Shown in pieces: positions 19,199-25,637 of a stretch of DNA of 25,637 nt. Numbering within the stretch: the stretch's first letter is position 1; each line of letters opens with the position of its first letter. Below the pieces are notes generated by a model. It had not been told where the DNA came from. It worked only from the letters and a program-made list of their open reading frames with translations, and made no database searches. The position numbers and the translations under genes are program-made. The DNA comes from Polysphondylium violaceum (taxonomy: Eukaryota > Evosea > Eumycetozoa > Dictyosteliales > Dictyosteliaceae). Where the stretch lies: contig AJWJ01000333.1 of NCBI GenBank assembly GCA_000277445.1, positions 1 to 25,637 of the forward strand. The letters run 5' to 3'.

Positions 19199-20801
19199 AT
19201 GAATCAATCAATTAAAGTCTTGTCAAATTTAGTAAAGAGTTCAAACACTTCAAGATCATTGATCAATGCTGGTAGCAGAAGATCTGTTTTGTTTAAAACT
19301 TTAAATACAAATAACACTGTGAGAGTAAGTATTAACTTTACTAAATAGATATAGATATCAATGTTATTAGAAAATAATTAAAATCATGATGATGATGATC
19401 AAATCAATAATTTTGATGATGATGATCAAAAATGATAAAATTTTATAATAAATGACAATCATAATGATGATGATGATGATGATGTGATGATTAACATTAA
19501 TATATCTTTATAATTAAATTAGAATTTCTCCACCAAACAATCAAAAATTGATAAAGACGATGAAAAAACTTTTGATTACACTGATAAATTAGTTGTTCAA
19601 AAATTAGAAACCTATATTCCATGTTATACTATTATGAATCAAGATGGTATTGTTTCTAAACCAGAACAAGATCCAAATGTATGTGTATATCTATCTATGT
19701 GATGGGGTGATTGATATTCAATATTAATACGCATTATCTCTACTACAGTTTTCACAAGAAGTCGTAACCAAAATGTACAAGACTATGGTTTTATTAAATA
19801 CAATGGATTCAATTCTTTATGATGTTCAAAGACAAGGTAGAATTTCATTTTATATGACATCATTTGGAGAGGAAGCTATTCATATTGGATCTGCTTCAGC
19901 CCTTGATATGGGTGATACCATCTTTGCTCAATATAGAGAGACTGGTGTATTTTTATGGAGAGGATTTACAGTTGATGACATTGTTAATCAATGTTGTACC
20001 AATGATTTAGATGATGGTAAAGGCAGACAAATGCCAATGCATTTTGGTTCTAAAAAGATTAATCTCCAAACCATTTCATCACCATTGACCACTCAATTAC
20101 CTCAAGCAGTTGGTTCAAGTTACGCACAAAAGTTGGCAGGTGAAAAGAATTGTACAATTGTTTACTTTGGTGAAGGTGCTGCTTCTGAAGGTGATTTCCA
20201 TGCTGCTATGAATTTTGCTGCTACCCTCTCTACTCCAACCATCTTTTTCTGTCGTAATAATAAATGGGCTATCAGTACACCAAGCAAAGAACAATATAAA
20301 GGTGATGGTATTGCAGGTCGTGGTCCAAATGGCTATGGTATTAGAACTATTCGTGTCGATGGTAATGATATTTGGGCTGTTCACAATGTAACTAAATTGG
20401 CTAGAAAGATTGCCGTTGAAGAACAAGTACCAGTTTTAATTGAAGCTATGACTTATCGTGTTGGTCATCACTCTACCTCTGATGATAGTTCACGTTATCG
20501 TACCGTTGAAGAAATCAACTATTGGAAAGAAACAAAGAACCCAATCAATCGTTTAAAGAACTATATGGTTCGTAAGAATTGGTGGACCGAAGATCAAGAG
20601 AAAGCTATTGTTGCCGAGTCTCGTCAATTGGTTCGTGAATCTTTAATGAAGGCCGAAAAGAGAAAGAAACCTGCTCTCTCTGAAATATTTAACGACGTCT
20701 ATAGCGAATTAACTCCAAATCTTATTGAACAACAAAAAGAATTGGAAGAGCATTTGAAACTTTATCCAGATGAATATCCAATTGATCAATATGCTAAATA
20801 A
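19199..20801 (+). CDS. bkdA: Branched-chain 2-oxoacid dehydrogenase E1 alpha subunit (mitochondrial), 3 exons
   Basis: This subunit, with E1 beta, carries out thiamine-diphosphate-dependent decarboxylation of the 2-oxo acids from Leu, Ile and Val in the mitochondrial matrix. Exons are 19199-19324, 19523-19678 and 19749-20801, giving 444 aa. The first ~45 residues are Ser/Arg/Asn-rich without acids and precede NFSTKQ, a typical presequence. Core motifs are YIPCYTIMNQDGI, FYMTSFGEEAIHIGSA, QYRETGVFLWRGF, the ThDP/Mg motif GEGAASEGD (from 235) ending CRNN (to 265), and YRVGHHSTSDDSSRYR with S336 at the position phosphorylated in mammals by BCKDH kinase. The C-terminus LYPDEYPIDQYAK matches length and end of the family. 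The gene appears complete. Confidence 0.96.
19387..19490. repeat. GAT-triplet repeats in bkdA intron 1
   Basis: Intron 1 (19325-19522, the longest intron here) contains two similar blocks of GATGATGATGATCAAA followed by AATTTT-like sequence. A third (GAT)n block follows near 19466. It looks like a small tandem duplication plus a microsatellite. Confidence 0.75.
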
Positions 20802-20953
20802 ATAAATAAATAAAATATTAAATATTATGATTATTAAATAATAATCCTTTTTTTCTTTGTTGACACTATTTCATAGTCTCATTTCTATGGAGGTGCTCGC
20901 CAGGAAAATGACAAAAAAAAAAAAAAAAACTAATCAATTTTTTTGGATCCAAA
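20802..20953. other. Intergenic, no gene seen
   Basis: A 152-bp spacer with repeated AATAAA signals just after the bkdA stop. A GC-richer patch (GGAGGTGCTCGCCAGG) lies near 20890-20905 and an A17 run precedes the next gene. Confidence 0.5.
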
Positions 20954-22771
20954 ATGATAAATGATCATTTAATAATACAAAAGATAATTAGATATTCAAT
21001 TAAACATTATTCTATTACGAAATCTATTTATTTTGAAGAATTTCATGATTGTTTATGTAAATTAATATTGATCTCTAAATCATGGTTGGTCAATATATTA
21101 CCAAAGATTAAATATCCTTTACTCTCTGTTGAAAGAAAGGATGAATGGGAAAAAGTGGTAAACCTGATTGTGAAGCAAAGATTACCATTAAGATTAACAT
21201 TTTCGATAGATAGTTTACGTGATTATTCTGAAGCTTTATCAAAATCATCGTCAATGTATCAAAAGTTTATACAACTCATTTCAGGCCGTAGTAATTATGG
21301 TAATCAACAACAACCACAGATGAATATAGAACAATTTATAAATGTGGTTGGGCCTCATTTTGATTCATTGTCTTTTAACCATCACTATGAAAGTGGTTTT
21401 AAACCTCTTTCAATTTATTTTAATAACCTTTTTCATCAACAATATAAACTTTCAAAATTTATAGCCAATGAAAATTTGATGTTTCCATTAGAATTCTCCC
21501 ATATCAATACTAAAGTCAAAGATTTAATTACTCATTTAAAATTATATAAAAATTGTACATCAGATCTTGCTTTTGGGGCTGAAAGAGTTTTTTCAGATTT
21601 AAAGAGTTTAAGAAAAATATCAATTGAATATGAACCAAATTCTAATGGTAGAGATGATAGACTATTTACAGTGATTAAATCTATTTTGGCAAATAGGACT
21701 GTGAAAAGATTTTCATTAGAGCTTTTGTTGACATCACAATCACTATCAAAGAGTTTTTTGATAGCAGAAATTACAGAAATTACATTTTTAACTTGTCTCA
21801 AGATTCATTTTCTTATTACTGTACAACAGTTTGAATCCCTGTTGATAAAAAGTAAATCATTACTAGAATTGGAGGTGCATTTGGTAGGAGAAAGATTCAA
21901 AGAGGGTGAAGTTGAGATTCATGATTTTTATTCATCAACAACAATTACAAACAACTCTTTGAAATCTCTTTCTCTTCAAGGTGTCTCCCATTCAAATAAA
22001 TACAACTATATGGATATATTGGTACTTCCAAATTTAACAAATTTGACCATTGATGAATTTAATTTGAACCCAATGAAAGGATGTCAAAATATTAAAACAT
22101 TTTCAATAACATTGGACTCACGTGGAATGGAGAACAATAGGAATGCCAATCAATTTTTACAATCTCCAAGTAAACCAAAATTAGAAAAGCTTGCAATAGA
22201 TTGTAAATTTGTTCATTCATCATCTCTTCAATATTTTATCTCTAGCACTCTAACATCCAATCCTTTAAAGAATTTATTCAATATTGAAGCTGTTTGCCAT
22301 CTTGAATTGACCAAATTTATATATAAAATGGAGGACCTTACTCTTCTTTTCAAACTATTATCAAAGCAGAAGCACATTTGTATTTTTGAGTTTAAAAATT
22401 GTCAAATAGACAAATTTTTATCTCTATCATTTCAAAAAATGATGGATGCTATGGTAGAAAATACACAATTTACAAGTTTAAATGTATCAAATATTGGTTT
22501 AAGTATTTATCAGAATACTATATTACTATTTAAGGTGTTGGAGGATTTGAATCTTATTTACTTAAATGTAGATTATCCAATTACCTTTGACAATAATCAA
22601 GTACAGAAATACAAAGAATTGGTTAAAAAGAATATAAATAATCTATTAATATTAAACTATTCTATATGTAACTCGGTGGTTGGGATCAAATTTCATGATA
22701 AAGAGAATAGATCTTTTTTAAACTCTAAAAATATTTTAACATTATTTGACAATAAAATCCTTAATCTTTAA
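20954..22771 (+). CDS. Dictyostelid LRR/F-box-like family protein (paralogue B), 605 aa
   Basis: A single-exon frame starts at ATG 20954. The N-terminus MINDHLIIQKIIRYSIKHYS and the following KLILISKSWLVNILPKIKYP align with the gene at 7524 (shared L-I-I-x-x-I, K-L-I-x-x-S-K, P-x-I-x-Y-P). Both then have a short (R/K)-x-L-x-(L/I)-x-F-(T)-F/S strand. The SKSW is closer to a typical F-box end than in paralogue A. Irregular leucine-rich units follow: LFHQQYKLSKFIA, DLKSLRKISIEYEPN, RTVKRFSLELLLTS, NNSLKSLSLQGVSH, VLPNLTNLTIDEFNL, QNIKTFSITLDS and KPKLEKLAIDCKF. F-box adaptor function is possible but not shown. No catalytic or membrane features are seen. It ends 105 bp before a decayed GH18-like copy. 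Confidence 0.8.
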   Translation: MINDHLIIQKIIRYSIKHYSITKSIYFEEFHDCLCKLILISKSWLVNILPKIKYPLLSVERKDEWEKVVNLIVKQRLPLRLTFSIDSLRDYSEALSKSSSMYQKFIQLISGRSNYGNQQQPQMNIEQFINVVGPHFDSLSFNHHYESGFKPLSIYFNNLFHQQYKLSKFIANENLMFPLEFSHINTKVKDLITHLKLYKNCTSDLAFGAERVFSDLKSLRKISIEYEPNSNGRDDRLFTVIKSILANRTVKRFSLELLLTSQSLSKSFLIAEITEITFLTCLKIHFLITVQQFESLLIKSKSLLELEVHLVGERFKEGEVEIHDFYSSTTITNNSLKSLSLQGVSHSNKYNYMDILVLPNLTNLTIDEFNLNPMKGCQNIKTFSITLDSRGMENNRNANQFLQSPSKPKLEKLAIDCKFVHSSSLQYFISSTLTSNPLKNLFNIEAVCHLELTKFIYKMEDLTLLFKLLSKQKHICIFEFKNCQIDKFLSLSFQKMMDAMVENTQFTSLNVSNIGLSIYQNTILLFKVLEDLNLIYLNVDYPITFDNNQVQKYKELVKKNINNLLILNYSICNSVVGIKFHDKENRSFLNSKNILTLFDNKILNL

Positions 22772-22876
22772 CATTATAGAGTTTATCTACTGTTGGCCTA
22801 AGCGCTCTAAAACAAGGAAAAGATCAGCACTTTATTCTACCATCCCAGGTGCACCCCCAAACAAACTCAGAGAATT

Positions 22877-23348
22877 ATGAAATTGAAAAAGAGCTATCTT
22901 GACAAAGCCAAAGACAAGAATATAACCTTTACTGTCAATGGTATGGTTATGTATTATGACCAAAGCACAGGATCTGATATGGGTGCAAAAGTTATCCAAG
23001 CCCTGGCTCTATTAAAAGTCAACAAATATCCAAGTGAATCTGAAACTGTTTGTTATAGTATAACATCCAGCTCCAATGATTGGTCTCATTGATGATACAT
23101 CAATGTTTAGCATTCTAGATACAAACACTATCTATGAACACTGTCTCTCTAAATATGCCGCCTTTGCCAGCTTTTGTGATCGTAATCCTTCATCTTTTAA
23201 CTATGTATGTATCTTTATTTAATGTATAAATATAATTTGATATCTAATTACAAATATCCTATAGGTGACTCGCGTACTAATTCAAATCTATATGTATCTA
23301 TTGAACATTCATTCAATGGCCATTGCTCAAGCAGTTCAGAAACAATAG
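22877..23348 (+). pseudogene. 5'-truncated, frameshifted copy of the adjacent GH18-like gene
   Basis: From about 22895 the sequence parallels the downstream gene at 23534-24527, beginning at its residue ~170. KAKDKNITFTVNGMVM corresponds to KAKDKNLVVTVNGMAM, and DMGAKVIQAL to DMGAKSIQAL. ETVCYS corresponds to EAVCYS. Roughly 500 bp of 5' coding sequence are missing. A ~9-nt deletion removes residues before KYPSE. Near 23075 a 2-nt deletion (AGCTCCAATG against ATCACTCCAATG) shifts the frame, after which PMIGLIDDTSMF and FCDRNPSSFNY continue in another frame. A GTATGT...TATAG intron sits where the intact gene has its intron (~23206-23265). The last exon ends QAVQKQ and TAG (23346-23348), like QAIHKQ. 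It is a decayed tandem duplicate. Confidence 0.85.
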
Positions 23349-23533
23349 ATTTTGATTTTAATAATATCTTGAGTTTTATGACTATTTGTTAACTGGTGTA
23401 AATTTACCCATAATATATTTAATAAAATTATTTCAAGTGTTATCATTTTAAATATGTATGGGTAAAGATCAAATTAAAAAACAATTAAAAGTACTAATTA
23501 ACATTCAAAAAAGACAGTTATAATTAAACAAAA
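23349..23533. other. Intergenic before the GH18-like gene
   Basis: A 185-bp A+T-rich spacer. It has no in-frame upstream ATG followed by a hydrophobic segment, so it offers no obvious signal-peptide exon for the next gene. The leader before the ATG is A-rich (AACAAAAATG). Confidence 0.5.
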
Positions 23534-24527
23534 ATGTCAGGAGGTCCTCTTTGTATGCCTTACGTTGATGTATCATTGAATGCCGAATGGAGTGATTGGC
23601 AAAATTTTCCAGAAGGTAGACCAAATCCAATTTATTCTTATCAAGTCAATGATTATAGTCTTGATGGTTTGGTCTTTGGTTTCATTTCTCTCTGTGAAGG
23701 AAACACTGCTTGTTGGGCTTCTCTACCCCAAATGCCACTCGATTGGGCTCTACCATTGGCTCATGATATCCAAAAGTTTAATAAAAAAGTAATCGTATCA
23801 TTTGGTGGTGCAACATATAAGGATATTAGCAGTCATTTCACTGTTGATGATTTGGTAAACACCTATAATGAAGTTATTAGAATGTACAATGCCTATGGGT
23901 TAGATTTTAATTTGGAAAACCCACTATACAATATAGACCGTATATGTGAGGCTTTGGTCATTGTAGTAGCAAGCAATCCAACAATTAAAATCTCTTTCAC
24001 CCTTCAAACATTGCCTCAAGGTTTAACTAGTGATGGACTTGCACTTGTACAAAAGGCAAAAGATAAGAATCTTGTTGTCACTGTTAATGGTATGGCCATG
24101 GACTTTTATCAAGGAGAAACTGTGGATATGGGTGCAAAAAGTATCCAAGCACTTGACTCTATTAAAAGTCAATTACATACCCTTTATCCTGATGAATCTG
24201 AAGCTGTTTGTTATAGTAGAACAGCCATCACTCCAATGATTGGGCTCAATGATGATTCATCCATGTTTATCATCCCTAACGCAACAAGTGTCGGTCAATA
24301 CAGTTTCTCTAAAAGGGCTGCCTTTGTTTGCTTTTGGGGTCTCAACAGAGACAATCCTTCATCCTTTCCCCATGTACGTATTATATGGTCTCTTTTCTAG
24401 ATCGTAATCTAATTCATAATTAAATTTCAAACTCTCTCAGGTTGACTTATCAAGTAGCTCTAATCCAGAACAAAAAGCATCTGGTGACTATTCAAAGGCC
24501 TTTGTTCAAGCAATTCATAAACAATAG
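23534..24527 (+). CDS. GH18 chitinase-like protein without signal peptide, 2 exons
   Basis: GH18 enzymes cleave chitin or related beta-1,4-GlcNAc chains. Exon 1 is 23534-24373 and exon 2 is 24441-24527 (67-bp intron, GTACGT...CTCAG, phase 0), giving 308 aa. Features of the bacterial-type GH18 branch, in order: PYVDVSLNAEW (strand 1), LVFGFISL, KKVIVSFGGA (87-93), the active-site strand YGLDFNLE (121-128), IKISFTLQTLPQGLTSDGL, VTVNGMAMDFY, TPMIGLNDDSSMF and FVCFWGLNRD near the end of the barrel. In the D-x-x-D-x-D-x-E motif the last Glu (E128) and the middle Asp (D124) are present, but the first Asp is Tyr and the third is Asn. The protein starts directly at the barrel with no secretion signal, and a decayed partial copy lies upstream. 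Activity is uncertain. Confidence 0.85.
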
Positions 24528-24578
24528 ATTTTAATTTTAATGATATTTACAAAGTTTTTTTATTATTTTTTTTCGAGA
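24528..24578. terminator. Short shared 3' region between convergent genes
   Basis: Only 51 bp separate the GH18-like stop (+) and the AIG1-like stop (-). The stretch is T-rich (TTTTTTTATTATTTTTTTTC). Both transcripts must end within or beyond it, so 3' overlap is likely. Confidence 0.5.
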
Positions 24579-25522
24579 TTAAACAGGAGGGATATCTAAA
24601 AATTGATTTAAATTTAAATCCAAAGTTAAATCAAGCTTATTTTGAATTGAACTTGATAGTTCATCATTTAACTCTTGTAGTTTTTGATTTTCTTGTTTTA
24701 ATTGAAAATGTTTTTCACCTTCCTGTTTAATTTCAAGTGTTAAACATAAGAGTTTTTCTTTCAATTCTTTTAATTGATTTTGAATTTCATCAATCTTGTT
24801 TGTTTGATTTTTAATTAATAAACCATTAAAATCGTCCAATTCTTTTGGTTTAAAAATATCTTGACAATTTTCTAATAAATGACTTCTTAAAAGTGGACCA
24901 GTAATATTTTCATTGAAATCATCTTGATAAATACTAGGAGTATTAACATGAATCACTTTGTTTGATCCTTTGATAAAATTCCAAAAACATAAATTACTCT
25001 TGCCTAAGCAAAGTTCAAGATCAGCTTCGCAATGTTTTCTATTTTCAAAATCTGGGAATTTTGTTCTCACAAGAGTAATATGTTGGAAAAGATCAGTAGA
25101 ACCAAAGATAAAATTTGAAATACAATTAAAATGTTTTTCTTCAGTTTCATCAATTATTTCAGAAGTTGTATAAAAAATTTGATTGAATCCATTGGGAACT
25201 TGATAACAAGCATTTGAAAAAATATTTATCATATCTTGATCACCCAACTCAGGATTTCCTAAACCATTAACCTCTACAATTACATATCTAACTTGATCAA
25301 TAATAATCTCTTCTTTTTGGTGCTCTTTTTTAATATTTTCTTTAAAGTCCAAGTGTGACTCTAGGAAATATTCTGAATTTAAAATTTCATTTCCTAAAGT
25401 AGATTTTCCAGAATCTTTTATTATGATTAGAATTTAAAGATACTATTATTCATATAGAGTCTGAGTAAATATTTACTTTTTTTTCCAATTAACAAGACTG
25501 TAATAGTTTTGAGATTTTCCAT
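24579..25522 (-). CDS. AIG1/GIMAP-type GTPase with C-terminal coiled coil, 2 exons
   Basis: Exon 1 is 25522-25477 and exon 2 is 25414-24579. The 62-bp intron (GTAAAT...AAAAG, phase 1) splits the P-loop, and the product is 293 aa. The N-terminus MENLKTITVLLIGKKNSGKS contains G-x4-G-K-S at residues 13-20, followed by TLGNEIL, as in AIG1 proteins. The G3 region reads IVEVNGLG (E63-G66), where AIG1 usually has DTPGL. FGSTDLFQHITLVRTKFPDF occupies the place of the G4 segment, and VIHVNTPSIY follows. A coiled coil covers about residues 220-276 (KELKEKLLCLTLEIKQEGEK onward). AIG1 GTPases often act on membranes as oligomers, and the role in dictyostelids is unknown to me. The family call rests mainly on G1 and the RTKFPDF/HVNTP pattern. 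Confidence 0.82.
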
Positions 25523-25637
25523 TTTATTTTTAATTAAAGTGATTGTTTTTGATATAGTGAATATAAATCAATGTAATAGTAAATTTATATTTGCTCCTCC
25601 ATTAATGTAAAAATCAAAAACTTAAAAAAAAAGAGGG
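25523..25637. promoter_or_regulatory. Upstream flank of the AIG1-like gene, window edge
   Basis: 115 bp of A+T-rich sequence upstream of the minus-strand ATG, ending in an A-run and GAGGG at the edge. No other gene is seen. Confidence 0.35.

Noticed and set aside
20115-20426. 103-codon frame on the - strand
   Set aside because: It lies antisense to the most conserved part of bkdA, whose codons explain the openness.
23207-23392. 61-codon frame starting MYLYLMYKYN
   Set aside because: It spans the intron and last exon of the decayed GH18-like copy in the wrong frame.
23406-23413. ACCCATAA, matching the upstream element (DUSE) of dictyostelid small RNA genes
   Set aside because: About one such 8-mer is expected by chance in a window of this size and base composition, and the sequence ~60 bp downstream shows no recognisable RNA stem.

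Overview
The window looks like nuclear DNA of a social amoeba (Dictyostelia). It is very A+T-rich, with long poly-A/poly-T tracts between genes and short GT...AG introns of about 57-198 bp; I placed 19 of them by joining reading frames. It carries Asn/Ser-rich inserts and protein families expanded in dictyostelids (FNIP repeats, dictyostelid-type ankyrin-like proteins, degenerate F-box/LRR-like proteins, AIG1-type GTPases). I cannot name the species. The A+T bias seems milder than in Dictyostelium discoideum, so a Cavenderia- or Heterostelium-like species is possible, but that is inference.

Layout. 1-553 (-): 5' part of a coiled-coil protein with a mitochondrial-type presequence. 661-985 (+): small coiled-coil gene with a +1 frame break. 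1179-2142 (-): MOB1-like kinase activator, 5 exons. 2420-4732 (-): ankyrin-like protein, 2 exons. 4979-7245 (+): unrecognised 723-aa protein with a CaaX-like end. 7524-9434 (+): LRR/F-box-like family protein. 9778-11478 (+): FNIP-repeat protein. 11533-13129 (-): methionine synthase reductase-like enzyme lacking the flavodoxin domain. 13353-14757 (-): TSR3 18S rRNA aminocarboxypropyltransferase with an acidic tail, 4 exons. 15230-16095 (+): Atg27/mannose-6-phosphate-receptor-like membrane protein. 16366-18641 (+): Miro GTPase (gemA), 5 exons. 19199-20801 (+): branched-chain 2-oxoacid dehydrogenase E1 alpha (bkdA), 3 exons. 20954-22771 (+): second LRR/F-box-like protein. 22877-23348 (+): 5'-truncated pseudogene of the next gene. 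23534-24527 (+): GH18-like protein without a signal peptide. 24579-25522 (-): AIG1-type GTPase.

The genes do not form a pathway. Conserved housekeeping genes (MOB1, MTRR, TSR3, Atg27-like, Miro, BCKDHA) are mixed with lineage-expanded families, as is usual in these compact genomes. Three products are mitochondrial by known family location or presequence (BCKDHA, Miro, the left-edge gene). No tRNA, rRNA, CRISPR array or intact transposon was seen. The observations most worth following are the FMN-domain-less MTRR, the GH18 gene with its decayed neighbour, the frame break in the small gene, and the lipid-anchor-like unknown protein.
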